This document shows positions 1 through 8,067 of a DNA stretch of 64,000 bases, piece after piece. Below the pieces are notes generated by a model. It was not told the origin of the DNA, did no database searches, and saw only the letters and a program-made list of their open reading frames with translations. The stretch's first letter is position 1; every line of letters starts with the position of its first letter. Position numbers and translations under genes: made by a program. The DNA comes from Pedobacter cryoconitis (GTDB lineage Bacteria; Bacteroidota; Bacteroidia; Sphingobacteriales; Sphingobacteriaceae). The stretch is taken from contig NZ_JACHCC010000015.1 in assembly GCF_014207135.1 (NCBI RefSeq), positions 124,001 to 188,000 on the forward strand, written 5' to 3'.

Positions 1-687
1 GTATTTTATCTGCACAGTCGTTTATTAGAGCGTGCTGCTAAAATCAACTCTAACGATGACATCGCACAAGCTATGAACGATTTACCTGAATCATTAAAAG
101 GTATCGTTAAAGGTGGTGGTTCATTAACAGCACTTCCTATCATCGAAACTCAGGCTGGTGATGTTTCTGCTTATATCCCAACTAACGTAATTTCAATTAC
201 TGACGGACAGATATTCCTGGAATCTAACTTGTTTAACGCAGGTGTACGTCCGGCTATTAACGTAGGTATCTCTGTATCACGTGTAGGTGGTAACGCACAG
301 ATCAAATCAATGAAAAAGGTAGCTGGTACATTAAAACTTGACCAGGCTCAATACCGTGAATTAGAGGCTTTCTCTAAATTCGGATCTGATTTGGATGCTG
401 CAACAAAATCTGTACTGGATAAAGGTGCAAGAAACGTAGAAATATTAAAGCAAGGACAGTTCTCTCCAATGACTGTAGAGAAACAAGTTGCGATCATTTA
501 TATTGGTACTAAAAACCTGATGCGTTCAGTTCCTGTAAATAAAATCAGAGCATTTGAAGCTGAATATTTACAACAACTGGAATTACGTCACCCACAAACA
601 TTAGCTGCTTTAAAAGCTGGTAAACTGGATGATACAATTACATCGGTATTAGAAACTGTAGCTAAAGAATTAGCAGGTAAATACTAA
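1..687 (+). CDS. atpA: ATP synthase F1 subunit alpha, C-terminal part (5' end outside window)
   Basis: This is the C-terminal portion of the F1 alpha subunit, which pairs with beta to form the catalytic/regulatory nucleotide-binding hexamer of F-type ATP synthase on the inner face of the cytoplasmic membrane. The reading frame is open from base 1 and begins within the conserved YLHSRLLERAAK stretch. It continues through the typical TNVISITDGQIFLE and RPAINVGISVSRVGG segments and the helical C-terminal domain, ending at TAA 685-687. The first Met in frame (base 73) is internal and is not the start. The next gene is atpG 54 bases downstream on the same strand, which fits the usual atpA-atpG order. 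No sign of damage is visible. The identification is secure. Confidence 0.97.
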   Translation, partial: VFYLHSRLLERAAKINSNDDIAQAMNDLPESLKGIVKGGGSLTALPIIETQAGDVSAYIPTNVISITDGQIFLESNLFNAGVRPAINVGISVSRVGGNAQIKSMKKVAGTLKLDQAQYRELEAFSKFGSDLDAATKSVLDKGARNVEILKQGQFSPMTVEKQVAIIYIGTKNLMRSVPVNKIRAFEAEYLQQLELRHPQTLAALKAGKLDDTITSVLETVAKELAGKY

Positions 688-741
688 TTTAAAAAGAAGT
701 TCTGTTTAAATTTTAAGCAGGAAAAAGAAGATTAAAAAAGA

Positions 742-1626
742 ATGGCTAATTTAAAAGAAGTAAGAATTCGTATATCATCAGTGCAGTCTACGCAGCAGAT
801 CACCAAAGCCATGAAAATGGTTTCGGCGGCGAAACTGAAGCGTGCAACTAATGCTATTATACAGTTACGTCCGTATGCTACGAAGCTTAAAGAGATCTTA
901 GGGAATCTTTCTGCCAACCTGGAAGGATCTTCATCCCCATATATTGAAGAACGCGAGCCTAATAAAGTATTATTAGTAGTAGTTTCATCAAACCGTGGTT
1001 TAGCTGGCGCATTCAACATGAATGTGATCAAGGCAACTAATAACCTGATTGCTGATAAATACAGTGAGCAGTATAAAAATGGTAATGTAAGTATCGTCGC
1101 TATCGGTAAGAAATCTCAGGATTTCTACGAGAAGAGAAATTACAATGTAATTGGAAACAATAACGAAGTATATGCTGCATTAACATTCGAAAACGTAACT
1201 AAAATCACTGATGCAATTATGGCCGGCTTTAAAAACGGCGATTACGACAGAGTTGAATTAGTTTATAACCGTTTCAAAAACGCTGCAGTTCAGATTCTGA
1301 CAACTGAGCAGTTATTGCCTTTGCCACAAAACGAAAAAGAACCGGAGATTAAAGATCATCATCAGGTAGATTACATTCTTGAGCCTTCACAAGAGGAAAT
1401 CGTTAAAGAATTAATTCCTAAGTCGATCAAGATCCAGTTGTATAAAGCGGTATTGGATTCTCATGCTTCAGAACATGGTGCAAGGATGACTTCAATGGAC
1501 AAAGCAACAGAAAATGCGGGTGACCTGTTGAAAGCCTTAAAACTTTCTTACAACCAGGCACGTCAGGCTGCGATTACTACAGAGCTTACAGAGATTGTAA
1601 GTGGTGCTGCAGCACTGAACGGATAA
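742..1626 (+). CDS. atpG: ATP synthase F1 subunit gamma
   Basis: This is the rotating central stalk subunit of F-type ATP synthase, which couples proton flow through Fo to catalysis in the alpha/beta hexamer. The 294-residue length is normal for the family. The N-terminal helix has the signature LKEVRIRISSVQSTQQITKAMKMVSAAKL, given here in parts: LKEVRIRISSV, then QQITKAMKMVSAAKL. The C-terminal helix carries the conserved EHGARMTSMDKATENA and YNQARQAAITTELTEIVSGA segments. The ATG at 742 immediately precedes the N-terminal signature. The gene is cotranscribed with atpA and is followed 24 bases later by a strong terminator hairpin, so it is probably the last gene of this part of the atp operon. 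Confidence 0.97.
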   Translation: MANLKEVRIRISSVQSTQQITKAMKMVSAAKLKRATNAIIQLRPYATKLKEILGNLSANLEGSSSPYIEEREPNKVLLVVVSSNRGLAGAFNMNVIKATNNLIADKYSEQYKNGNVSIVAIGKKSQDFYEKRNYNVIGNNNEVYAALTFENVTKITDAIMAGFKNGDYDRVELVYNRFKNAAVQILTTEQLLPLPQNEKEPEIKDHHQVDYILEPSQEEIVKELIPKSIKIQLYKAVLDSHASEHGARMTSMDKATENAGDLLKALKLSYNQARQAAITTELTEIVSGAAALNG

Positions 1627-1650
1627 TCAATCCCGTTAAGCTAATAAATA

Positions 1651-1683
1651 AAAGGCCGTTATCGTGAGATAACGGCCTTTTTA
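1651..1683 (+). terminator. Rho-independent terminator after atpG
   Basis: A GC-rich inverted repeat (AAAGGCCGTTATC, loop GTGA, GATAACGGCCTTT) is followed by a T run. It sits 24 bases after the atpG stop and before a separate promoter for the next gene. Confidence 0.9.
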
Positions 1684-1716
1684 CATATAAATAACCTTTC
1701 TGGACAGATGAATAAT

Positions 1717-1724
1717 TATTTTTG
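1717..1724 (+). promoter_or_regulatory. Probable -7 box (TATTTTTG) for the HAD phosphatase gene
   Basis: The octamer fits the Bacteroidota housekeeping -7 consensus TAnnTTTG and lies 15 bases before the ATG at 1740, implying a very short leader. No convincing -33 TTG is visible at 19-20 bases spacing, so the call rests on the -7 box and on its position after a terminator. Confidence 0.5.
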
Positions 1725-1739
1725 CCAAAACATTTTACC

Positions 1740-2525
1740 ATGACCAAGATATTTCTTCCTGTAGTTCTTACCTGTTTGCTCCCATTGGGGCTGTTTGCAC
1801 AAACTAATCCAGCTGCTGAAGCAGCCAAAGACTATACTATTGCAGTGGCCTGGCAACAACATTCGGGAGAGTACAGGGCGCTTTCCTTTCAGGCTTATAA
1901 CTTTGCCAGGTTTTCTTTACTGGAACGCTTAAAAACTGCTGATCGGTCAAAACCCAACTGCGTAATTGTAGATATTGATGAAACCGTATTGGATAATTCA
2001 CCTTTCCAGGGACATGAAATCCAGAAAGGCTTAAGTTATGCAGCCAAAGACTGGGCAGACTGGACCGCTAAAGCAGCAGCTGATACTGTACCCGGTGCCT
2101 TAGGCTTTTTAAAATATGCACAGTCTCAGCAGGTAGAGACTTTTTACATCACTAACCGTGATCAGAGCGATTATAAGGCAACATTGACCAACTTACAGCG
2201 TCTTGGCTTCCCTTTCGCTGACGAGGCCCACCTGGTCGTTAAATCGGGTACTTCTGATAAGGAGTCACGTAGACAGAAAGTGCTTGAAAAATACAATATC
2301 CTGTTACTTTGTGGTGATAACTTAAGCGATTTCTCTAATGTCTTTTACAGAGAAGGTAAAAACACAAAAGAGGAGGTGGATAAAGCACAAAAAGAATTTG
2401 GAAATCATTTTATCGTATTGCCTAATCCAATGTATGGAGATTGGGAAAAGTTACTTTATAAAGGTGATCATCTGAATGAAATAGAGAGAGCTAAACAGCG
2501 CAGAGAGGGGCTAAAGGGATACTAA
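1740..2525 (+). CDS. Secreted HAD-superfamily acid phosphatase, e(P4)/class B-like
   Basis: This is a likely periplasmic phosphomonoesterase of the HAD acid phosphatase group that includes lipoprotein e(P4). The first 20 residues form a Sec signal peptide ending in GLFAQ. There is no lipobox cysteine, so it is probably soluble in the periplasm, unlike e(P4) itself. The HAD motif I is present as VDIDETVLDNS (nucleophile Asp78, acid/base Asp80). A later CGDNLSDF segment fits motif IV. The ATG at 1740 is chosen over an in-frame TTG at 1722 because it starts directly at the signal peptide and lies downstream of the -7 box. It is monocistronic between a terminator and a separate small gene. The substrate cannot be inferred from sequence. 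Confidence 0.85.
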   Translation: MTKIFLPVVLTCLLPLGLFAQTNPAAEAAKDYTIAVAWQQHSGEYRALSFQAYNFARFSLLERLKTADRSKPNCVIVDIDETVLDNSPFQGHEIQKGLSYAAKDWADWTAKAAADTVPGALGFLKYAQSQQVETFYITNRDQSDYKATLTNLQRLGFPFADEAHLVVKSGTSDKESRRQKVLEKYNILLLCGDNLSDFSNVFYREGKNTKEEVDKAQKEFGNHFIVLPNPMYGDWEKLLYKGDHLNEIERAKQRREGLKGY

Positions 2526-2611
2526 GAGCCTATTTAAAACTCATTTGATAAATTTAAGCAGGCTATGGGAAAAATTCTCCGGTGAACATGCTTTTTTTGT
2601 CGGAATAATAT

Positions 2612-2619
2612 TAATTTTG
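2612..2619 (+). promoter_or_regulatory. Probable -7 box (TAATTTTG) for the small membrane protein gene
   Basis: The octamer matches TAnnTTTG exactly and lies 23 bases upstream of the ATG at 2643. The -33 region shows no clear TTG at the expected spacing. Confidence 0.45.
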
Positions 2620-2642
2620 CAGCGGAATTAAAAAATAAAATA

Positions 2643-2858
2643 ATGGAGCAAACGCCAAAACACAATACTAAAAGCATGCAGAATGCAAATCAGACATCAA
2701 TATATAAATTATTGATAGCAGGTATCGTTGTGAGCATCGTAGGGGTTTATCTGCGTTTCGCATTTGACTCAACTACTTTATCATTAGTATCATGGATTAT
2801 CTTATTCCTTGGTGCATTTATCTGCTGTAAAGCAGTCTTCAAAATATTAGGCTCTTAA
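2643..2858 (+). CDS. Small two-helix membrane protein of unknown function
   Basis: This 71-residue protein has a polar N-terminus of about 20 residues and two hydrophobic segments: about 24-41 (LLIAGIVVSIVGVYLRF region) and 46-64 (LSLVSWIILFLGAFICC). It is probably an inner-membrane hairpin. It has its own -7 box upstream and a strong terminator downstream, which supports it as a real single-gene unit. No enzyme motif is visible and I do not recognise the family. Confidence 0.6.
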   Translation: MEQTPKHNTKSMQNANQTSIYKLLIAGIVVSIVGVYLRFAFDSTTLSLVSWIILFLGAFICCKAVFKILGS

Positions 2859-2874
2859 TTTTAGAAACATATAC

Positions 2875-2917
2875 TAAAAAAGCCCTTCTGCAACATTTTT
2901 GCAGAAGGGCTTTTTTG
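2875..2917. terminator. Bidirectional terminator between convergent genes
   Basis: A perfect inverted repeat (AGCCCTTCTGCAA / TTGCAGAAGGGCT) is flanked by an A run on the left and a T run on the right. It can terminate both the + strand small gene ending at 2858 and the minus strand gene ending at 2923. Confidence 0.9.
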
Positions 2918-2922
2918 TGCTA

Positions 2923-3567
2923 TTAAATCCCTAAACAGTTATTGCTTTTGTAAAAAACAGAGGTGCAATTTGAGGTGATTACTCCTGGACTCATTCCTGT
3001 AAAAGGTAAGTGCTTAAATCCTTTTTCTTTTAGAAAGGGAAAAACCTGGACATAATCGGCGCGCTCTGAATTGTCCAGTACGATTACTCCGTTCTCAGTG
3101 AGTGACTGTAATGATTCTTTGCAGCAATTAACACGATCTCTGCCATCTACAATAATGATGTTAAACTTTTTATTTGTCTTAACAGCACTTTTAGAATAAT
3201 CACCGCCACGGACCAGTTCACAATAGATCAGTTCTACGTTAGGTAATTTCATATTTGAATTTCTTTCAAACCATGCTTTATCATGTTCTACAGATGTAAC
3301 CGACCCGGAGTTCTTTGCATAAAACAAGGTTGAATTTCCACAACCAAATTCAAAAATATCATGCTGATTGTTGATCCTGTCTTTTATGAAATCGATAAAG
3401 GAATAGGTAACCCAGGGAATTGCTTCTCCATTCTCGTCTACAGACGATCTTGTTTCAAGAGCTTTAAACCAGCCCTTTTCTGCTAAATATCCCTTAAATC
3501 CCAGTGATAATAACGCGCGTAATTTAAAGGGATTAAATAATGTCAGTTTTGATAGATTACTATCCAT
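2923..3567 (-). CDS. Class I SAM-dependent methyltransferase-like protein
   Basis: This 214-residue protein has the sequence pattern of a Rossmann-fold methyltransferase. A motif I-like glycine-rich loop reads FEFGCGNST, followed by an acidic end of strand 2 (VTSVEHD) and a central IIIVDGRDR segment. A later NGVIVLDNSER segment resembles the post-motif region. No signal peptide or membrane segment is visible, so it is presumably cytoplasmic. The substrate is unknown; similar proteins occur near glycan and surface polysaccharide genes, but that is inference. It lies 25 bases downstream of ruvC on the same strand and may share its transcript. The ATG at 3567 is the first Met and precedes the conserved region by a normal distance. 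Confidence 0.65.
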   Translation of the reverse strand: MDSNLSKLTLFNPFKLRALLSLGFKGYLAEKGWFKALETRSSVDENGEAIPWVTYSFIDFIKDRINNQHDIFEFGCGNSTLFYAKNSGSVTSVEHDKAWFERNSNMKLPNVELIYCELVRGGDYSKSAVKTNKKFNIIIVDGRDRVNCCKESLQSLTENGVIVLDNSERADYVQVFPFLKEKGFKHLPFTGMSPGVITSNCTSVFYKSNNCLGI

Positions 3568-3592
3568 AATCGATTAAGTCTTAAATATAATA

Positions 3593-4156
3593 TTATTTTA
3601 CCCTTTTCTGGTTGTCTTTAGCAAAAGCACCCCAGCCGGAATATGATTTTCCGCTACCACCCGAAGGTACCCGCTGAAAGGAATGACAGACAGCTACTGC
3701 AAGTCCGTCCGTCGCATCCAGAAACTCAGGTGTCTCTTTAAAATTTAATAATCTTTGCAGCATTGCCGCAACCTGTTCTTTTCCTGCACTCCCGCTCCCG
3801 GTTATAGACTGTTTGATTTTTCTGGGGGCATATTCTGTAATCGGAATGTCTTTTGATAAAGCTGCAGCCATACAAATACCCTGGGCTCTGCCGAGTTTAA
3901 GCATGACCTGTATATTTTTCCCGTAGAAAGGAGCTTCCAGAGCCATTACATCCGGTTTATATTGTTCTACCAGCCCAACTGTTTTGGCGAAGATGCGTTG
4001 CAGTTTTAAAAAGTGGTCGTCTAAATGATTCATCTTGATTACTCCCATCGCAATCAGTTCTATCTTACTTCCCCGTTCCAGTATCACACCGTATCCCATC
4101 ACAGCTGTCCCCGGGTCAATACCCATGATTACCCTTTCCTTTTTTTCCACCAACAT
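3593..4156 (-). CDS. ruvC: Crossover junction endodeoxyribonuclease RuvC
   Basis: RuvC is the Holliday-junction resolvase that acts with the RuvAB branch-migration motor in homologous recombination and repair. The RNase H-like fold residues are visible: Asp14 in MGIDPGTAVMGYG, Glu74 in MALEAPFYGK, and the C-terminal Asp pair (147/150) in the DATDGLAVAVCH segment. The length of 187 residues is normal. The ATG at 4156 gives about 10 extra residues before the first strand, which is common. The gene is divergent from the flippase-like gene starting at 4202, leaving only about 45 bases between the starts. ruvA and ruvB are not in the window. Confidence 0.96.
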   Translation of the reverse strand: MLVEKKERVIMGIDPGTAVMGYGVILERGSKIELIAMGVIKMNHLDDHFLKLQRIFAKTVGLVEQYKPDVMALEAPFYGKNIQVMLKLGRAQGICMAAALSKDIPITEYAPRKIKQSITGSGSAGKEQVAAMLQRLLNFKETPEFLDATDGLAVAVCHSFQRVPSGGSGKSYSGWGAFAKDNQKRVK

Positions 4157-4201
4157 AAAACAATATTAAGCATATTTGCACAATATAAAAGAAACGATAA
4201 G

Positions 4202-5179
4202 TTGAGATCAAATTATAAACGCATATTTTCTTATGTTCTAAAAGTAGCCATAGTGGCCTTTGCGTTTTGGTTCATTTATAATAAGCTGTCTTCCAATACT
4301 AATCTTAAAGATTTTCGCAATCTTATAGCAGATGTGCCACGTGCAGAGATTATTTCGGTGATCTCATTTGTGATCTTACTGATGCTGGTCAACTGGGGGC
4401 TGGAAGCGCTCAAATGGAGACGTCTGCTTCGTCAGATAGAAAAACTTAGTCTATGGAGGGCCATAGAATCCGTATTTTGTGGTCTGACCCTGGCGATATT
4501 TACACCAAACAGGATAGGAGAGTATGGTGGAAGAGTATTTTTTCTCTCCCCCAAGAGGAGGATTATCGGAGTTGTCGCTATGGCGGTAGGTAACATCGGA
4601 CAGATGGTACTGACAAATATATTCGGAGCAGTTGCGCTCAGCATTTTTATCAACCGGTTTCTTGGGCTCGATTATAGACTTAATTATGCACTCATAATAC
4701 TTTCAGCTATGTTTTGTGTGTTTTTTCTGGTCTTCTTTTTTAATATCCGCTGGTTAAATGGCTTGCTCCTTTCCATGCGTTTTACCAGGAAATACAAAAA
4801 ATTCTATAGTATCTTAGGCAGGTACCAAAAGAAAGAACTTTTAAGAATACTTTTATTTTGTCTGGCACGATATGTGGTCTTCAGCACCCAGTATTTTATT
4901 ATGTTTTATTGGCTGATTCCTGATATTCACTATTTGGATATCCTGATGATGGTTTGCATTCTGTTTTTTGTACAATCCACTTTACCTTCTCTGGATTTAT
5001 TTGATATTGGGGTAAGGAGTGTAACTGCATCTTATTTTTTTAGCTTTGTCACCAAACAGGATGTTGCCGTGATTGCATGTACTGCAAGCATATGGCTTAT
5101 AAATATTATTATTCCTGCTATATTAGGTTCATATTTTGTTTTTAAATTAAATTTTTTTGGAAATCTTAATCGTCGTTAG
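4202..5179 (+). CDS. Flippase-like membrane protein (lysylphosphatidylglycerol synthase TM domain / UPF0104)
   Basis: This is a polytopic inner-membrane protein of the LPG-synthase transmembrane/UPF0104 family (YbhN-like), which is often found next to glycosyltransferases and may move or synthesise lipid-linked intermediates. About seven or eight hydrophobic segments are visible. The conserved internal features include ALKWRRLL after the second segment and the TPNRIGEYGGR motif. I choose a TTG start at 4202 (325 residues), because the longer frame from 4025 runs antisense through ruvC and adds a non-membrane, low-quality N-terminus. It overlaps the following GT2 gene by 23 bases, which suggests translational coupling. 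Confidence 0.8.
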   Translation: MRSNYKRIFSYVLKVAIVAFAFWFIYNKLSSNTNLKDFRNLIADVPRAEIISVISFVILLMLVNWGLEALKWRRLLRQIEKLSLWRAIESVFCGLTLAIFTPNRIGEYGGRVFFLSPKRRIIGVVAMAVGNIGQMVLTNIFGAVALSIFINRFLGLDYRLNYALIILSAMFCVFFLVFFFNIRWLNGLLLSMRFTRKYKKFYSILGRYQKKELLRILLFCLARYVVFSTQYFIMFYWLIPDIHYLDILMMVCILFFVQSTLPSLDLFDIGVRSVTASYFFSFVTKQDVAVIACTASIWLINIIIPAILGSYFVFKLNFFGNLNRR

Positions 5180-6293
5180 TTATCTATCCGCATTCTTAAC
5201 CATTATCTACCTCTTTGTCGTTACCGGATTTATCAGGGGCTGGCATAAACTGATACCTTTTAAATATAAACAAACAACGGGTTCAACAGCTGTTTCGATT
5301 ATTGTAGCGGCGCGTAATGAGGCTGATAACATACATCGTACCATAGAGGCATTATTAGCTCAGGATTATAATAAAGCATTGACTGAGATCATTTTTATAG
5401 ACGATCATTCTACAGATAATACTGCCGAAATTGTCAGATCTTATGCAGACCAGGGTGTAAAACTCATCTCTCTTAAAGAAAATCAGGCGCTAAATTCCTA
5501 TAAGAAAAAAGCTATTCAGACTGCTATAGGTCAGTCGACCGGCGATCTGATCATCACCACAGATGCAGATTGCAGAATGGGGACCAGCTGGCTTAAAACG
5601 ATCATTGCCTATTATGAAGAGAAACAATATAAAATGATCTCTTCACCTGTGGCATATGATGAAGAAAAGAGCTTTTTTGAAAGATCACAGTCACTGGAAT
5701 TTCTATACCTTATTGGTTTGGGTGCTTCAACCATTGGGAATAAAAAACCTTCTACCTGTAACGGGGCTAACCTGGCTTACGAGAAAAAGGCATTTTATGA
5801 AGTTGGTGGATTTCAGGGAATTGACGATCTTGCGTCAGGAGATGACGAATTATTGCTGCATAAAATAGCAGCCCGTTATGAGAACCGTATTGGTTTCCTG
5901 AAAAATTCTGATGCGATGGTATATACCCATGCAAAACCTAATCTGAGTGAGTTCCTGCAGCAACGTAAACGCTGGGCTTCAAAAAGCACACGTTATAAAA
6001 ACAAATCCATTATTGTGCTGGGCGTATTTATCTGGTTTTTCAATGTGAGTATCTTGTTGAACCTGATTACAGGAATATTCTTTATTGGTTTTCTTAAGGT
6101 TGCACTGACTCAGCTATTATTAAAAATAATTGCTGAATTTATCTTCCTGATGGATGTGACCAAATTTGCCAGGAGAAGAAGTCTGATGGTTTTACTGCCA
6201 GTATTAAATGTATTGCATATACTTTATATCATCTATATAGGGATTGCTGGTAATTCCGGTAAATATAACTGGAAGGGCAGAATGGTTAAATAA
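5157..6293 (+). CDS. Membrane glycosyltransferase, family 2
   Basis: This is a GT-A fold, family 2 glycosyltransferase anchored in the inner membrane, probably acting on a lipid-linked glycan or glycolipid. An N-terminal hydrophobic helix (residues about 2-24) precedes the catalytic domain. That domain contains VAARNEADN, the nucleotide-binding IDDHSTDNT, the metal-binding TDADCRM, the acceptor region SGDDELL and the QQRKRW motif typical of processive-type GT2 enzymes. Two or three hydrophobic segments close the protein. The start is a TTG inside the end of the flippase-like gene; no better ATG is present before the first helix. The next gene starts within the stop codon (TAATG), so the three genes form a tight operon. 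Confidence 0.87.
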   Translation: MEILIVVSYLSAFLTIIYLFVVTGFIRGWHKLIPFKYKQTTGSTAVSIIVAARNEADNIHRTIEALLAQDYNKALTEIIFIDDHSTDNTAEIVRSYADQGVKLISLKENQALNSYKKKAIQTAIGQSTGDLIITTDADCRMGTSWLKTIIAYYEEKQYKMISSPVAYDEEKSFFERSQSLEFLYLIGLGASTIGNKKPSTCNGANLAYEKKAFYEVGGFQGIDDLASGDDELLLHKIAARYENRIGFLKNSDAMVYTHAKPNLSEFLQQRKRWASKSTRYKNKSIIVLGVFIWFFNVSILLNLITGIFFIGFLKVALTQLLLKIIAEFIFLMDVTKFARRRSLMVLLPVLNVLHILYIIYIGIAGNSGKYNWKGRMVK

Positions 6294-7405
6294 TGGAGAA
6301 AAATACTAGTCCGGCGCAAAAGATATGGGCCAGGTTTAAGAGAAATAAACCTGCTGTAGGAGGACTAATATTTATTCTGATATTGTTGGTGATGGGTGTT
6401 CTGGGTTATTTGATTACACCCGATCAGACACCCATGGCAAATACCATGCATTTACAGCTGAGCAATAAAAAACCAGGACGCACATTTCAGTTTCTGGTCA
6501 TCAGTAAAACAGAGGGAGTCAGTAAAGTAAATATCCTGAGTAAAATGTTATATGGCCAGGAGAAAGCACTTAAAAGTATCCCCATTACAGCTCATAGAAT
6601 ATCCAATAACAGATTATTCATTAAAGAATACATCGGTGACGATGAAGAAGCTACAGAAACCAGCTTTCCACTCCCTGTTAGTCATCAGCAGGAATACCTT
6701 AAAGAACACCTGTATAAGCAGACTTTCTGGCTGGGAACAGACGGATATGGAAGAGACCTGTTAAGCCGTCTGATACTGGGCATTCGCGTTTCATTATCTG
6801 TGGGATTACTCGCTGTGCTGATCTCTATGAGTATAGGTCTGAGCCTGGGGGCAATGGCAGGATATTTTGGAGGAACGATAGATACCGCTATCAGCTGGCT
6901 GATGAATGTGATCTGGTCATTGCCCTCCCTGTTATTGGTGATCGCCATTTCATTTGCTTTGGGGAAAGGATTCTGGCAGATATTTATAGCCGTAGGTCTA
7001 TCCACCTGGGTAGATGTAGCAAGGATGGTCAGAGGGCAGGTTATCGCGCTTAAGGAAGCAGAATTTGTAGAGGCAGCCAGAGCATTAGGTTTTCCCACAT
7101 TTCGTATCCTCACCAGGCATATTCTGCCTAATATTGCAGGTCCTGTCCTGGTTATCGCATCAGCAAACTTTGCATCTGCTATTCTGCTTGAAACTGGTCT
7201 GAGTTTTCTTGGTTTTGGTGCACAGCCACCTATGCCCAGCTGGGGAAGTATGATCAAAGAAAATTATGGTTATATTGTAATGGATGCAGCTTATCTTGCG
7301 ATTCTGCCCGGGATGGCCATTATGCTGACAGTGTATGCTTTCAATCTGATGGCAGTTGGTCTGAGCGATGCATTTAAAGTGAAATCACCTGGTACAATAG
7401 TATAA
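6293..7405 (+). CDS. ABC transporter permease, DppC/OppC type
   Basis: This is an inner-membrane permease of the peptide/nickel (OppC/DppC) ABC importer family. The N-terminus has one helix (about 19-43) and the LGTDGYGRDLLSR signature before the transport domain. The C-terminal half carries the EAA loop that contacts the ATPase (EAEFVEAARALGFPTF followed by RHILPN). Between helix 1 and the GTDGYGRD signature lies an extra region of about 100 residues, predicted periplasmic and longer than in typical OppC. The partner permease, ATPases and binding protein are not adjacent. It overlaps the GT2 stop by one base. The substrate is not deducible; peptides are the family default. Confidence 0.88.
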   Translation: MEKNTSPAQKIWARFKRNKPAVGGLIFILILLVMGVLGYLITPDQTPMANTMHLQLSNKKPGRTFQFLVISKTEGVSKVNILSKMLYGQEKALKSIPITAHRISNNRLFIKEYIGDDEEATETSFPLPVSHQQEYLKEHLYKQTFWLGTDGYGRDLLSRLILGIRVSLSVGLLAVLISMSIGLSLGAMAGYFGGTIDTAISWLMNVIWSLPSLLLVIAISFALGKGFWQIFIAVGLSTWVDVARMVRGQVIALKEAEFVEAARALGFPTFRILTRHILPNIAGPVLVIASANFASAILLETGLSFLGFGAQPPMPSWGSMIKENYGYIVMDAAYLAILPGMAIMLTVYAFNLMAVGLSDAFKVKSPGTIV

Positions 7406-7438
7406 AATCAACAATCAATTTTTATTAAATCAGAACAT

Positions 7439-8050
7439 ATGTTATTAAACTGTTTTCAACAGGAATTTTTAGAAGCTGGTTGCGATGAAGCAGGCAGAGG
7501 CTGTTTAGCCGGACCTGTTTATGCAGCTGCTGTGATTCTTCCACCCGATTTTATTGCAGGAGAGTTAAATGATTCAAAAAAACTATCGCATAAACAACGC
7601 GTAGGTTTAAGACACATTATTGAAAAAGAGGCGTTAGCCTGGGCGGTCGCTTCGATAGATAACTATGAAATTGATGAAATCAATATACTAAATGCTTCCT
7701 TTCTGGCTATGCACAGAGCGATTGAAAAACTGGTTATTCAGCCAGGATATCTGAGTATTGACGGAAACCGTTTTAAAACATATCCTAGCATTCCTCATAG
7801 CTGTATCATTAAAGGAGACGGGAAGTATCTGAATATCGCTGCCGCCTCTATCCTGGCAAAGACACATCGTGACGAGTTTATGGATAATATTTCGGCCGAA
7901 TATCCCCTGTATCAGTGGAAACAAAACAAGGGTTATCCTACTAAAGTTCATCGTTCTGCGGCTTTGCTTCACGGGCTTAGTCCTTACCATCGTAAAACTT
8001 TTGCAATAAGCGATCCTGCGGCTTTTATCGTTTCAGATAATGCCGGATAA
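7439..8050 (+). CDS. rnhB: Ribonuclease HII
   Basis: RNase HII cleaves RNA in RNA-DNA hybrids and starts removal of single ribonucleotides from DNA. The GCDEAGRGCLAGPV motif supplies the first catalytic Asp-Glu pair (Asp16, Glu17). The LSIDGNRF and KGDGKYLNIAAASILAKTHRD segments supply the remaining metal-binding region. The C-terminal GYPTKVH and GLSPYHRKTF segments are typical. The length of 203 residues is complete. The ATG at 7439 is 33 bases after the permease gene, so it may be read from the same transcript. Confidence 0.96.
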   Translation: MLLNCFQQEFLEAGCDEAGRGCLAGPVYAAAVILPPDFIAGELNDSKKLSHKQRVGLRHIIEKEALAWAVASIDNYEIDEINILNASFLAMHRAIEKLVIQPGYLSIDGNRFKTYPSIPHSCIIKGDGKYLNIAAASILAKTHRDEFMDNISAEYPLYQWKQNKGYPTKVHRSAALLHGLSPYHRKTFAISDPAAFIVSDNAG

Positions 8051-8067
8051 TTCGTATTTTCACCCTA

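Noticed and set aside
4025..4201. Longer N-terminus of the flippase-like protein
   Set aside because: It runs antisense through ruvC and reads as His/Ser/Phe-rich non-protein sequence; the TTG at 4202 sits directly before the first membrane segment.
6685..7257. 190-residue minus strand frame opposite the OppC permease
   Set aside because: It is an antisense shadow of a clearly coding permease with strong family motifs on the + strand.
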